Source: Tildeniella nuda ZEHNDER 1965/U140 (GTDB taxonomy: Bacteria > Cyanobacteriota > Cyanobacteriia > Leptolyngbyales > Leptolyngbyaceae). Taken from it: a stretch of 64,000 nt of DNA. Positions within the stretch are counted from its first letter, which is position 1. Every line of letters starts with the position of its first letter. The notes beneath the pieces are model-generated. The model worked only from the letters and a program-made list of their open reading frames with translations, was not told the DNA's origin and did no database searches. The position numbers were made by a program, and so were the translations under genes. The stretch covers positions 38,334 through 102,333 of the forward strand of contig JAHHIG010000021.1 of the NCBI GenBank assembly GCA_019358895.1. The letters are read 5' to 3'. This document shows positions 1-9,028 of the stretch, piece by piece.

Positions 1-44
1 ATAGACGGCTGCAAGGGGCTTGTTATACTGCCTTTGTCGATAAC

Positions 45-827
45 TCATTTAAAAGCACGTTGACTTACAGTTCCAACTAGAGCTGCCATAGCAGCACGAG
101 GCAGTAAACGCGGCAAAATGTTCGACTCAAAGGAGTTTTTGAAACCGGGAATGACATAATGCCGATTGTGTTCCAACGCTGACAGTCCAACGCGAACAAC
201 TTTCTGTGGTGAATGCTTTCCAGCTACAACATCACGCCCCATTGCGTTAAAAAACTCTGTGTTTGTTGCACCTGGGCACAAAGCTAACACCTTTATTCCT
301 CGCTTTCGGTACTCAGTCCACAATGCTTCGCTGAATGAAAGGACAAATGCTTTGGTTGCTGCGTACACGGCTTGACGGGGCAACGGGTAGAAACTTGTTG
401 TTGAACCAATATTGATAATGCTGCCTTCACCCTTTGCCAACATTCCTGGAATGAATGCATGAGTTAAATCGACGACAGAAACCACATTCAGCATGACTTG
501 CTGATGGTCTTTATCAGGCAAGATCGACTCAAACGCTCCGTGGGTACTGAAGCCAGCATTATTAATGAGCACATCAACACTCAATTGTCTCGATCGCGTC
601 TCTCTGTAAACCCGTAAGCCTTCTCCTTCACGGCTGAGATCGGCTGTAATGACTTGGACACTGATACTATAACTATCCTGAAGTTGGGTTGCTAAAGCCT
701 GTAGCTTGTCTTCTGAGCGTGCTACAAGAACAAGGTTCATTTTTCGTTTTGCTAATTCATGAGCAAACGATTCTCCAATGCCGCTGGACGCGCCAGTAAT
801 CAGAGCAGTTTTTCCAACATAGTGCAT
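45..827 (-). CDS. SDR family NAD(P)-dependent oxidoreductase
   Basis: This 260-residue protein is a classical short-chain dehydrogenase/reductase. The cofactor motif TGASSGIG lies at residues 11-18, NNAG at 89-92, and the catalytic triad is Ser142, Tyr155 and Lys159 (YAATK). The length and full motif set indicate an active cytosolic oxidoreductase. The substrate cannot be told from sequence; the closest flavour is the DltE/YqjQ type that acts on small carbonyls. It lies 86 bp downstream of a MarR-type regulator on the same strand, so the two probably form one transcript and the regulator may control it. The start is the ATG at 827, after an AGGAG-like site (in plus-strand orientation, ttctcctg at about 834-841). 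Confidence 0.9.
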   Translation of the reverse strand: MHYVGKTALITGASSGIGESFAHELAKRKMNLVLVARSEDKLQALATQLQDSYSISVQVITADLSREGEGLRVYRETRSRQLSVDVLINNAGFSTHGAFESILPDKDHQQVMLNVVSVVDLTHAFIPGMLAKGEGSIINIGSTTSFYPLPRQAVYAATKAFVLSFSEALWTEYRKRGIKVLALCPGATNTEFFNAMGRDVVAGKHSPQKVVRVGLSALEHNRHYVIPGFKNSFESNILPRLLPRAAMAALVGTVSQRAFK

Positions 828-913
828 GGTTTTTCTCCTGTGTAGATTTGAAGACTATAAAGTTCACACCTTGAAAGATTCATTTTCTGAACTTAACAGT
901 TAAAAAATAATGG

Positions 914-1363
914 TTACAAGTTCTTCAGTAGGTCAGCTTTCTGGTGATTGAGATGCACTGCTACTTTTCGCATCATCCGCAGCATCTCCTGTTGCTCTGG
1001 CTCATCTAAACCATTGAGAATTGCTCGACTGACCTTCCTATAATTCTCGATTTCCATTGCATAGATGTTCTCTCCTTCGGGTGTGAGACAAATTCTGACA
1101 ATTCGCCTGTCTTCGTCAGAGCGATCGCGGCACAGACACGTTCTTCTGACTAACCTGTCCACAATTCCAGTCGTGTTGGTGATACTGAGTTTCGCTCTTT
1201 CAGCAATCTCCCGCATCATGAGCGGCTGGAACTGCCCTACTACGTTGATGACACGGCATTCCTGCTTATTCAGGTTGACCGCTTCACCTGAACTCTCCTG
1301 CGCCACCTCAAAAAGGTCGGCAAGGATGGCAATGTATTTCGTTAACTCGTCTGCTTTGTCCAC
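914..1363 (-). CDS. MarR family transcriptional regulator
   Basis: This 149-residue protein has the size and layout of MarR winged-helix repressors. It has an N-terminal dimerisation helix, the core REIAERAKLSITNTTGIVDR (about residues 52-71) as recognition helix, and the wing with DRSDEDRR (about 82-89), the DxRxxR-type signature of the family. MarR proteins usually bind as dimers to palindromes near their own promoter and are released by small phenolic or oxidising ligands. The SDR gene follows 86 bp downstream on the same strand, which suggests that MarR and the SDR are co-transcribed and form a small detoxification unit. Ligand and operator are not recognisable. Confidence 0.88.
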   Translation of the reverse strand: MDKADELTKYIAILADLFEVAQESSGEAVNLNKQECRVINVVGQFQPLMMREIAERAKLSITNTTGIVDRLVRRTCLCRDRSDEDRRIVRICLTPEGENIYAMEIENYRKVSRAILNGLDEPEQQEMLRMMRKVAVHLNHQKADLLKNL

Positions 1364-1516
1364 ACTACTTCAAAACCTAGAAAGTTCAAAAAATGAATAA
1401 TTCGATTATAGGTATAGGAGTTTTTGTTGTCAACCTCGCACTGCAACTTCTTGGAGCATAACCTCTGGACATAAAATTCAACGCTTTAACCCTGCCTCAC
1501 CTCACCCCCTTACTCC

Positions 1517-2359
1517 TTACCCCTCCAAAAACTCCGATCGCGCCTGCTGAGTCTCTATCAGTGAGGTTTCTAGAGACTGCCAGTCAGCTTGTTCGATCTG
1601 GGTGATGATCTGGTTGAGATGGTTGCGGTAGGCATGGAGCGATCGGGTGAGTGCGGCTTGGTTGTACCGTGCCATCATGACTCCGAGTTCGGGGTTACCA
1701 CCGCCCACACGACTCGTATCCCGAAAGCCAGAACTGGCGAGTGCGTACGCTAAGCCCAAAACGGCTGGATCAGCTTCCCCAATGCAGGCGGCGATGAGGC
1801 TGGCGCTGGTCATCACAGGTAGATGAGAAATCCAGGCAACAGCGCGATCGTGGTCGTTTGGGGTGCAGTGGTAGAGGCGAGTTTGCAACGGTCGTACCAG
1901 GTCTTCGATGAGTTGTATTGCCCGCGCTGGGGTAGCGTCAGTCGGTGTTAAAACATAGGCAGCATTGATGAATAAATCCTGCTGTGCCGCTTCAATGCCA
2001 CTTTCAGCCGTGCCTGCCATTGGGTGCCCACCGACAAAATTAGACCACAGCGGCGCGATCGTCTCCACCACCCAGCCCTTTACCGACCCAACATCCGTGA
2101 GTACAGTATCAGTTGCTAAGTAAGGCACTAGCTCAACGACAGTTGCCTCCATCGCCGCCAGAGGCGTACAGAGAAAAATGGCATCGACGGTTTGCATCAA
2201 GGCAAGGCTAACGCTGGCATCATCAACGGCTCCTCGCGCGATCGCCCGCTGACACGTTTGCGCCTGACGACTCACGCCCAAAACCGTATGACCGAGCGAT
2301 CGCAACCCCAGCCCTAGCGAACCGCCAATTAAGCCCAACCCGATAATGCCAATCTTCAT
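1517..2359 (-). CDS. tyrA: Prephenate/arogenate dehydrogenase
   Basis: This 280-residue protein catalyses oxidative decarboxylation of prephenate or arogenate in tyrosine synthesis. The N-terminal Rossmann fold has GLGLIGG at residues 7-13. The C-terminal helical domain contains the HPMAGT motif and ISHLPV, the regions that contain the catalytic and substrate-binding His in TyrA. Cyanobacterial TyrA enzymes are usually NADP-dependent arogenate dehydrogenases of about 280-310 residues with no chorismate mutase or ACT domain, and this protein has neither. It stands alone: the upstream neighbour is a 478-bp gene-free stretch and the downstream MarR gene is 153 bp away. The substrate preference is inferred from the lineage, not from a residue I can single out. 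Confidence 0.93.
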   Translation of the reverse strand: MKIGIIGLGLIGGSLGLGLRSLGHTVLGVSRQAQTCQRAIARGAVDDASVSLALMQTVDAIFLCTPLAAMEATVVELVPYLATDTVLTDVGSVKGWVVETIAPLWSNFVGGHPMAGTAESGIEAAQQDLFINAAYVLTPTDATPARAIQLIEDLVRPLQTRLYHCTPNDHDRAVAWISHLPVMTSASLIAACIGEADPAVLGLAYALASSGFRDTSRVGGGNPELGVMMARYNQAALTRSLHAYRNHLNQIITQIEQADWQSLETSLIETQQARSEFLEG

Positions 2360-2837
2360 GCTGTTCTACCTTGTTCAGCCATCAGCCAACCGTATGCCAG
2401 AATTTCCTCGCTCAGCCTTAGGAGCGTGAATTTAACGACCTGAACGTTGCGTAGGATACCGTATAACCATGCCAGCATCCCAGAAAAGCGTAGCGTCACG
2501 CATCAACTTTCAGGCTTTGACGCGTTATGACTCACGCCTTTAGCGAAGCCATGCCGTAGCTTGCTTCTCGAAGAGTAGGCTATACGCATCCTTGCATTTT
2601 AGAGATGGACGGGAGTGACTCTGAACGCATCCTCAAGCTCAAAGCTTGCTTTGTAGATCAAAGAGCCTCCTTGCCCCTAGTTTAGGTTGCCCTTGCCACC
2701 TACCTGCACAGGCAGGGACACAAGGTCAGCATCGTCAACCCCGGCTGGGTCATACCATTTCACTAAACTGTGGCTACGCAGGCAAGCTTCGGCTGACGAC
2801 TGACCGCGACAAAAGATCGCGTTATCCTCTAGAGCTT
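2360..2837. other. Gene-free stretch with transposase debris
   Basis: These 478 bp between tyrA and the CO2 hydration gene contain no intact gene. The left part has a GC-rich sequence with 'gaagccatgccgtagcttgc' and 'cttctcgaagag', a palindromic short motif that looks like a dispersed cyanobacterial repeat. The right part holds a recognisable IS110-type transposase fragment, listed separately. Confidence 0.5.
2689..2766 (+). pseudogene. IS110-family transposase fragment
   Basis: Read from 2689, the plus strand encodes ALATYLHRQGHKVSIVNP and then runs into a stop at 2764. This resembles the segment of IS110-family DEDD transposases that reads 'A..Y L...GH.VSIVNPA'. The following bases (to about 2850) contain 'LRLTTDRDK', which may continue the same domain after a frameshift. 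Only about 25 codons are convincing and no terminal structures are visible. It is a decayed fragment, not an active element. Confidence 0.5.
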
Positions 2838-3983
2838 CTACGCGATCGCCTGCACGTCTGCCAACCGTGAATGCTGAAGGCGATCCATCCAGCCTTCTAA
2901 ATAGACCTGGTTTTGGCGCTGCTGCTCTGGATCGTCTGTATCTAACGGATGCGGCGCTAAACCCAAAATGGTTGCTGTTGTAACGCAGAACATCGATTTC
3001 TGAAACGTTTCGCAGATTCTCACCCGCAAGTCGTCTTCGCCGCGCTGCCCACGACGATAGATGTCGTGCAAGTAGTCGGGTAGATAGTGCCGCATATCTT
3101 GCATCAGCAACGTGGGCGGAATGCCAGCACCACCGATCGGCAATGGGTCAGCATACAACGCACCGTAGTTAAAGCGGCTCTGGTCGGGCGAAATTTGGTG
3201 CGACTGTGCGTTGTACGAAACCGTGCCCGAAAACGGCGTACCGCGAAAGAAAACCGCTTCCACGTAAGGCACTGCCGTATCAGCGAGAAACGTCAAGCCT
3301 GCTGCTGCGGGAATGATTTCATGCTTTTGGTCGTGCAATGTCACTGTGTAAGTAATCGGGTTACTCGCGGCAGCAACCAGCCCTGCCTTAATATGAGCAA
3401 CGATCTGTGGAATGGATTGAATCTCGCCTTGATCGTAGCGATCGGACAGCGTTAGAAACATTGCACTCATCACGTTCCAAAATTGACCAAGCCCACTGTA
3501 GTAGGCAAGTTGCCGCACGTGCTCTGGCAGAAACTCAGGAAACAAGCGGTTCAAACCCAGCAGCACCGGATTGTGCTTTATACGTGCCTGAATAGCAGGT
3601 TGCGATTGCGCTCTAAACTCCGGCGTATCCAGGTAGGCATCCAAACCGCCGCCACCGTGCCAAAACATTGCCTTCATGCAATATTCGGCGTATTCAAAAT
3701 TGATGCGATCGTGTCGCCAATGACGCAGGAGCTTTGCCAGCGAAACATCGCCATTGAAATATTTGAAAAACGGAAAAAACACCAGAAATTGATGCTCGGA
3801 AATGTAGAGCAGGTTGCGGTAATAGGCATCCAGCACAATGCCATAGCTTTTGAGAATACCAACGACCTCCATCACATTTTGGTGTGTATCCGGCAGCAGC
3901 GCACCGCCCGCCTTCAGGCGATCGATATACGGCGCTAACGGATGTGATGAAGCGGGGGGAAGTGCTTTGAGAGTGTCGGTCAT
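2838..3983 (-). CDS. cupB: CO2 hydration protein (CupB/ChpX type)
   Basis: This 381-residue protein belongs to the ChpX/ChpY (CupA/CupB) family. These are carbonic-anhydrase-like subunits docked on specialised NDH-1 complexes that convert CO2 to bicarbonate in the cytoplasm. I chose the ATG at 3983 (MTDTLKALPP); the open frame continues upstream but only as the shadow of ndhD. The protein is soluble and mixed alpha/beta, with conserved-looking stretches such as AMFWHGGGGLDAYL and GGAGIPPTLLMQDMRHYLP. It lies 47 bp downstream of ndhD in an ndhF-ndhD-cup operon. No cupS-like gene follows, and the cluster is divergent from ccmK. Both points favour the constitutive NDH-1(4)/CupB form over the inducible CupA form, but this is inference. 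Confidence 0.88.
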   Translation of the reverse strand: MTDTLKALPPASSHPLAPYIDRLKAGGALLPDTHQNVMEVVGILKSYGIVLDAYYRNLLYISEHQFLVFFPFFKYFNGDVSLAKLLRHWRHDRINFEYAEYCMKAMFWHGGGGLDAYLDTPEFRAQSQPAIQARIKHNPVLLGLNRLFPEFLPEHVRQLAYYSGLGQFWNVMSAMFLTLSDRYDQGEIQSIPQIVAHIKAGLVAAASNPITYTVTLHDQKHEIIPAAAGLTFLADTAVPYVEAVFFRGTPFSGTVSYNAQSHQISPDQSRFNYGALYADPLPIGGAGIPPTLLMQDMRHYLPDYLHDIYRRGQRGEDDLRVRICETFQKSMFCVTTATILGLAPHPLDTDDPEQQRQNQVYLEGWMDRLQHSRLADVQAIA

Positions 3984-4030
3984 ACTGTGCAAAAAGGACG
4001 AAATTGGGGGATTGGCTCGCGGACAAGCGC

Positions 4031-5545
4031 CTACTCCATTGTCTCTGCTTTGAGCGTCGCTTTTGTCACTATTGCTGCCTGAGCGATCGCCCGTCCGTTG
4101 ACTAAAGCAGTCATTGTGGTTTCGCTGTAGTGAATCAACCAGTTCGGCTGTAAACCGAACACGACAATCAGAACGGCTAAAAGGATTGCTGGTGCACGAT
4201 CGCTCCAATACACAGGCGGCAGATCTTTCGCGGATTCTGACAAGCGCCCAAAGAAAACACGGTTGACGAGCAGCAAAAAGTAGACGGCTGTTAACCCCGT
4301 GCCGACCATACACAGCAGCGTTTGCGCCGGGAAGATGGGAAAACTGCCCCGAAATACCAAAAATTCTGAGATGAAGCCCACCAAGCCAGGAATACCAGAG
4401 CTTGCCATGACTCCCATAATCATCAGGCTGCCAACGAGCGGCAGACCACGCTCCGGATTCAACAACCCTCGCAGCATCGTTAAATCGCGGGTACCTGTTT
4501 TTTGATACACCACGCCTACCAGCAAAAAGAGCATCGCTGCAATAAGCCCATGACTCACCATTTGACAGACGGCTGCGAGAAGACTCAGGGGCGTTGCGGC
4601 GGCAGCAGCTAAAAGGACATAGCCCATATGCCCGATCGAGCTATACGCCACCATTTTTTTCATATCTGTTTGAGCGATCGCCATAAACGCGCCGTACAGC
4701 ACACTCACCGCTGCCCATGTTGCCAGCCAGGGAGCCAGAACTGCCCAAGCCTCAGGAAACAACCCCAGCCCAAACCGGAGAAGTCCATAGGTGCCCAGTT
4801 TGAGCAATACGCCTGCTAAGAGGACTGAAATAGGCGTTGACGCTTCGACGTGGGCATCGGGTAGCCAGGTATGAAACGGTACCAGCGGGATCTTAATGCC
4901 AAACCCGATGAGCAGTGCCCCTAGCAAAACAAACTGCTGTCCTAACGGCAAAACCTGTGTGAGCAGAGGCTCATAAGCAAAACTGGATGCGCCTGTCAGT
5001 AAGGTGAAGCCTAGAAACGCCGCCAGAATCAAAATGCCTGAAATGGCAGTGTAGATCAGAAACTTTGTAGCGGCATAGCCCCGGTTCGCGCCGCCCCAAA
5101 TGGCAATCAGCAGATAGAGCGGAATCAGCTCGATCTCGTAGAACAGAAAAAACAGCAGCAAATTCTGCGCTAGAAAAGCGGCTGTCACACTTGCATTCAG
5201 CAATAACAGCAGGATGAAATAGAGACGAGGGCGACTGACCAATGGTGTGCCGCTGGCGATCGCAATCGCAGTCAGCAACCCATTGAGTGCGACCAACGGC
5301 AGCGACAGCCCATCCATACCCAGGTCATACGTCAAACCTAGCGGCTCAATCCACGCAAGATGCTCGCTAAACTGCATTGCCGTCTGCCCTGCATCAAACT
5401 GAGTGCCCAGCACGATCGTCCACACAAAGGCGCTACCAATGGCAATCAAAGCGATCAACCGCGCTCGTGTCGGTATTAACGGTTCTCGTCCAAAGCCAAT
5501 GAGCACCGCACCCAAAAGCGGTATCCAGATCAAAGCACTGAGCAT
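4031..5545 (-). CDS. ndhD: NAD(P)H dehydrogenase subunit D, CO2-uptake type (NdhD4-like)
   Basis: This 504-residue polytopic membrane protein is a proton-channel subunit of the thylakoid NDH-1 complex, related to Mrp antiporters and Nuo M. It has about 14 hydrophobic segments and the signature GIKIPLVPFHTWLPDAHVEA with the channel Lys, followed by KLGTYGLLRFG and the conserved KKMVAYSSIGHMG. The starting ATG is 16 bp after the ndhF stop, so translation is probably coupled. In cyanobacteria the NdhD3/NdhD4 and NdhF3/NdhF4 isoforms form the CO2-uptake versions of NDH-1; the downstream CO2 hydration gene assigns this copy to that class rather than to the respiratory NdhD1/D2 group. Confidence 0.93.
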   Translation of the reverse strand: MLSALIWIPLLGAVLIGFGREPLIPTRARLIALIAIGSAFVWTIVLGTQFDAGQTAMQFSEHLAWIEPLGLTYDLGMDGLSLPLVALNGLLTAIAIASGTPLVSRPRLYFILLLLLNASVTAAFLAQNLLLFFLFYEIELIPLYLLIAIWGGANRGYAATKFLIYTAISGILILAAFLGFTLLTGASSFAYEPLLTQVLPLGQQFVLLGALLIGFGIKIPLVPFHTWLPDAHVEASTPISVLLAGVLLKLGTYGLLRFGLGLFPEAWAVLAPWLATWAAVSVLYGAFMAIAQTDMKKMVAYSSIGHMGYVLLAAAAATPLSLLAAVCQMVSHGLIAAMLFLLVGVVYQKTGTRDLTMLRGLLNPERGLPLVGSLMIMGVMASSGIPGLVGFISEFLVFRGSFPIFPAQTLLCMVGTGLTAVYFLLLVNRVFFGRLSESAKDLPPVYWSDRAPAILLAVLIVVFGLQPNWLIHYSETTMTALVNGRAIAQAAIVTKATLKAETME

Positions 5546-5561
5546 CGTACCAACTCCAGAA

Positions 5562-7397
5562 TCACCATGCGAACCAGATCAAAACCCCACCCAGGAGGCT
5601 TACTGCCACCAAAATTGTGAGCATATATGCCTGCGATTGCCCAGTGATGCTGTACTTCAGGCTTTCGCCGCTGAAGATCGACGCAATGCCCATAAAGTTG
5701 ACTAGCCCATCCACAATATAGCGATCGCACCAATTGCTAAAGCGTGCCATCAGCACCACGCCATTCACCACACTCACTTCGTACAGCCGCTCAATATAAA
5801 AGTCATAGGACAGCAGATCTTGTAGCACCCGCCAGGGCAACTGCACCGATCGCGACCACGCTTTGTGCAGATAGAGCGTGGCTCCGACACTGCACCCGGC
5901 AATGCCCGACAGCACTAACAACAGCGCCGCCGTGTGGTTAAAATACGCCCAATCAGGTAGGACGGACAACCGCTGCATCATCAACGGCGTGAGTAACGTC
6001 ACGATCGTTAACGAGACCATCGGTACTGCCATCGCCCAGCCAACCTCAGGTGCGCGACGCGTTTTCGGCTGTGGAGCACCCAAAAAGACCAGGCGAAAGA
6101 CTCGCGTCAGGTTCAAGGCAGTCAAAGCATTCACCAGAAGCACAACACCGACCAGCAACGGGTCAGCCGTCCAGAAGTCGTCCAATCCTAACCGCAGCGC
6201 CCAAAAACCACCCAGCGGTAAAATACCGATCAAACCAGCAGACGCAACGATGAATGCAGTCGTGGTGACTGGCATTCGTGACCAAAGACCGCCCATCTCC
6301 GTTAAATCCTGGTTTTGCGTGGTTGTGATGATTGAACCAACGCTCATAAACATCAGCGCTTTTGAAACCGCGTGAGCAAACAGTAGCATGAGCGCAAAGC
6401 CCGTCCATTGGGTGCCCACTGCCACAAACACCAAGCCCAGGTACGCGCTGGTGGAATGAGACAATGCCCGTTTAATGTCGATTTGCGCGATCGCCACCAA
6501 CGAGGCACCGATCGCCGTCACCGAACCAATAACCACCAGCGCGGTCAATGCTACAGGTGAAAGATTTAAGATCGGTTGCAGTTTGATCAGCACATAGGCA
6601 CCGCAAGCGACCACAACGGAATTTCGCAGAATGGAAGCCGGATTAGGACCTTCCATCGCCTCATCCAGCCACAGATGCAGTGGGAACTGAGCACACTTGC
6701 CCGTCGGTCCAGCAATCAACGCAAACCCCAGCAGCGTCGCGGTTGTGGGAGACAGCGTTGCCGTCTCTGCCCATTCGTAGAGTTCAGGAAAACTCAAGCT
6801 CCCACTCAACGTTGACAGCGCCACAACGCCCATCAGCAGCAAAATATCGCCAACTCGCTTCGTCAAAAAGGCATCCCGTGCGGCTGTTACGACCAGCGGT
6901 TGCGCGTACCAAAAGCCAACCAGCAAGTAGGTGGAAAGGGTCAGCATTTCTAGTAGGCAATAGGTCAGCAGCAGCGAATTGCTGATAGCCAGTCCGCTCA
7001 TGGCTCCTTCAAAGAACCCCATCAAAGCAAAAAACCGTGCCAGCGCCCAGTCTTTCTCCATGTAGCCCAACGCAAACAACTGCGCCAGCAAGCTCAAAGC
7101 TGTCACCACCTCCATCGCACCCACGCTAACGGCTGAGATATCGAGGACAAATGTCAAATCCAGGTCTACGGTGTGCAGCCAGTGAAAGACCAATGCTTGC
7201 GGTGGCTGATTCCAGGTCGATCGAAAAAGAACGGTGCCATGTACAAACGCCACCACCGTCATCAATAAATTGAAGTAAGCGGCAGGGCGAGGACCTGTAC
7301 GGCGAACGATGCCGATCGACCAGGGCAGCGTCAGGATTGCGCCTATCAAACCGTAGCAAGGTATCCACCAACTGCTTTGGAGGAGAAATTGAGTCAT
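5562..7397 (-). CDS. ndhF: NAD(P)H dehydrogenase subunit F, CO2-uptake type (NdhF4-like)
   Basis: This 611-residue membrane protein is the NuoL-like distal proton-pumping subunit of NDH-1. It shows about 16 membrane segments, the core motif TGKCAQFPLHLWLDEAMEGP (about residues 230-249) with the channel Lys, and the downstream IDIKRALSHSTSAYLG. It ends with the long lateral region and a final membrane helix (ILVAVSLLGGVLIWFAW). It is the first gene of the ndhF-ndhD-cup operon and starts at the edge of the divergent intergenic region facing ccmK. At 611 residues it is somewhat shorter than respiratory NdhF1, as is usual for the CO2-uptake isoforms. Confidence 0.93.
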   Translation of the reverse strand: MTQFLLQSSWWIPCYGLIGAILTLPWSIGIVRRTGPRPAAYFNLLMTVVAFVHGTVLFRSTWNQPPQALVFHWLHTVDLDLTFVLDISAVSVGAMEVVTALSLLAQLFALGYMEKDWALARFFALMGFFEGAMSGLAISNSLLLTYCLLEMLTLSTYLLVGFWYAQPLVVTAARDAFLTKRVGDILLLMGVVALSTLSGSLSFPELYEWAETATLSPTTATLLGFALIAGPTGKCAQFPLHLWLDEAMEGPNPASILRNSVVVACGAYVLIKLQPILNLSPVALTALVVIGSVTAIGASLVAIAQIDIKRALSHSTSAYLGLVFVAVGTQWTGFALMLLFAHAVSKALMFMSVGSIITTTQNQDLTEMGGLWSRMPVTTTAFIVASAGLIGILPLGGFWALRLGLDDFWTADPLLVGVVLLVNALTALNLTRVFRLVFLGAPQPKTRRAPEVGWAMAVPMVSLTIVTLLTPLMMQRLSVLPDWAYFNHTAALLLVLSGIAGCSVGATLYLHKAWSRSVQLPWRVLQDLLSYDFYIERLYEVSVVNGVVLMARFSNWCDRYIVDGLVNFMGIASIFSGESLKYSITGQSQAYMLTILVAVSLLGGVLIWFAW

Positions 7398-7466
7398 CTA
7401 CAATACCGTGATACTAAAACCTCAGCAATCGTTCGACATTACCAAGCAATTTTTCTAGTTTCTAAA

Positions 7467-7499
7467 AACTCGCATTAAACACTAGGAACTCACATTAAA
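7467..7499. promoter_or_regulatory. Pair of 13-bp direct repeats upstream of ndhF
   Basis: AACTCGCATTAAA (7467-7479) and AACTCACATTAAA (7487-7499) differ at one base and are spaced exactly 20 bp, about two helical turns. They start 70 bp upstream of the ndhF start codon, which is a suitable position for an activator or repressor bound on one face of the DNA. The binding protein is unknown. Confidence 0.4.
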
Positions 7500-7694
7500 T
7501 AATCTCAATAAAACCAAAGAGATTTATAAACTTCAGTTAATTATCAATGCGTTAGGTTAACTAGCGTCTCTTTAGCTTAAGCCTGTTGCCCTCAAAAAGC
7601 AAAACTTCAAACAACAAAATTGCTCATGGTCTCATTAATTTCTACTTATTAATTCCTACTTATAGTTATAGGTTAACCAGGGCTACTATAGGTG

Positions 7695-7712
7695 TATAGA
7701 TAAAAATCTATA
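7695..7712. promoter_or_regulatory. Perfect inverted repeat in the divergent region
   Basis: TATAGAT-AAAA-ATCTATA is a perfect dyad with 7-bp arms and a 4-bp centre, about 300 bp from ndhF and 460 bp from ccmK. It could be an operator or overlap a -10 element. The sequence is low in complexity, so chance is possible. Confidence 0.35.
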
Positions 7713-8172
7713 GATAGTATTATTTCAGTCTATGTACACAAGCGTGGTATTCTTTTGTTTCGTGTCGTTTCCAGAAGCTGCTTCTCATAATCAATGCAAG
7801 CCCTAGCAGAGTGTCATTTCCGGCAACGTGCAGATGATCAGAAGCAACTGCCGCGATCGCGTGACAAACCGCTGGGGAGCCAAAAAGCGGCTTTAGCAAG
7901 AAAAAACGTGACGAAGCTGGATGGCAAGCTCGTTAGAAATCAGCTTTCCTAATAGCTAAAATCCGAAAATATTATTTACAGTTATATTGCCAAACGTCAA
8001 ACAATCGTTCTATTCTTAGATTAAGGCACTCAAAGCTTCAAAAAAGCTTAAATAATGGCAGTTTTCGTCATCAATTTAAAGAGTACGCTTTACGAAAACC
8101 ATGACTACCAAATGTTTGCATATTTATTGCTAAATGTTTGCACGGTGACTTTTGACTCTGTAGGAGAGGGGT

Positions 8173-8481
8173 ATGCCAATTGCGGTCGGAATGATTGAAA
8201 CGAAGGGCTTTCCTGCGGTTGTGGAAGCTGCGGATGCGATGGTGAAAGCTGCCCGCGTGACCCTGGTAGGCTATGAAAAAATCGGTAGTGCACGTGTCAC
8301 AGTAATTGTGCGTGGTGATGTTTCTGAAGTACAGGCATCGATCGCGGCAGGCGTTGCGTCAGCAGAACGAGTGAATGGTGGTGAGGTCTTATCCACTCAC
8401 ATCATTGCTCGCCCTCACGAAAACTTGGAGTACGTTCTGCCGATTCGCTACACCGAAGCGATCGAGCAATTCCGGGTGTAG
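8173..8481 (+). CDS. ccmK: Carboxysome shell hexamer protein CcmK (first copy)
   Basis: This 102-residue protein is a single BMC-domain protein that forms hexameric tiles of the beta-carboxysome facets. It starts with the typical [21 protein letters not shown] and carries the pore loop KIGS at residues 36-39, which lines the metabolite pore. The next residue is Ala (KIGSARVT) where the second copy has Gly. An AGGAGAGG ribosome site lies at about 8161-8168. It is the first gene of the ccm operon; the second ccmK follows after 187 bp. The two copies are about 85 percent identical by eye and probably co-assemble. I do not assign a number (K1 or K2). Confidence 0.96.
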   Translation: MPIAVGMIETKGFPAVVEAADAMVKAARVTLVGYEKIGSARVTVIVRGDVSEVQASIAAGVASAERVNGGEVLSTHIIARPHENLEYVLPIRYTEAIEQFRV

Positions 8482-8668
8482 TTAGGAGCAGGATGTTTCA
8501 TCCTCAAGTTGCTACAGACGGACATTTGTCTCTCGTTTGAAACTGCACGCTGTGGTCTGTTCCCGCTGTTCAATCGACTCGGCGGAGCAAATCCTGACGC
8601 TGTCTCAAACAGTTGTTTAATGTCCGAACACTGACCTTTTCAGCTATTTAATTTAGGGAGTACGACTC
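8482..8668. other. Spacer between the two ccmK genes
   Basis: This 187-bp gap is long for an operon. It has no open frame of note and no clear hairpin terminator. It may contain a second promoter or a processing site that lets the second ccmK be expressed at a different level. Confidence 0.3.
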
Positions 8669-9022
8669 ATGGCAATTGCTGTTGGAATGATCGAAACGCT
8701 TGGCTTTCCTGCTGTTGTAGAAGCTGCTGACGCGATGGTGAAAGCTGCTCGTGTAACGCTGGTCGGTTACGAAAAGATTGGTAGCGGTCGCGTTACGGTG
8801 ATCGTGCGCGGTGACGTTTCGGAAGTGCAAGCTTCAGTAGCGGCGGGCGTTGACAATGTGAAGCGAGTCAGCGGCGGACAGGTGCTCTCCACTCACATCA
8901 TTGCGCGTCCTCACGAGAACCTGGAGTACGTTCTGCCCATCCGCTACACCGATGAAGTGGAGCAGTTCCGGGATAGCGTCAGCGGCAGAGCGATTCATGC
9001 CGGTCCTTACACCAGACCATAA
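8669..9022 (+). CDS. ccmK: Carboxysome shell hexamer protein CcmK (second copy)
   Basis: This 117-residue BMC protein is a second facet hexamer subunit. It has the canonical pore loop KIGSGRVT at residues 36-43 and matches the first copy up to about residue 101. It differs by a C-terminal extension of about 15 residues (ending [10 protein letters not shown]), as one member of many ccmK pairs does. An AGGGAG site precedes the ATG (8656-8661). The ccmL gene follows after only 6 bp, so the second ccmK, not the first, is tightly coupled to ccmL. Confidence 0.96.
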   Translation: MAIAVGMIETLGFPAVVEAADAMVKAARVTLVGYEKIGSGRVTVIVRGDVSEVQASVAAGVDNVKRVSGGQVLSTHIIARPHENLEYVLPIRYTDEVEQFRDSVSGRAIHAGPYTRP

Positions 9023-9028
9023 AGCAGC

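Larger units (their letters stand above)
7398..8172. promoter_or_regulatory. Divergent ndhF / ccmK regulatory region
   Basis: This 775-bp AT-rich interval has no convincing gene. It must hold the promoters of both the CO2-uptake operon (leftward) and the carboxysome operon (rightward). Visible signals are a pair of 13-bp direct repeats close to ndhF and a perfect 7-bp inverted repeat in the middle (separate entries). AT-rich segments at 7620-7740 and 7960-8060 are candidates for promoter elements. CcmR/CmpR-type LysR regulators and NtcA are known to act on such genes, but I cannot assign a specific site to them. Confidence 0.6.

Noticed and set aside
3984..4313. N-terminal extension of the CO2 hydration protein
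   Set aside because: This stretch is the shadow of the ndhD 3' end; the natural start is ATG 3983.
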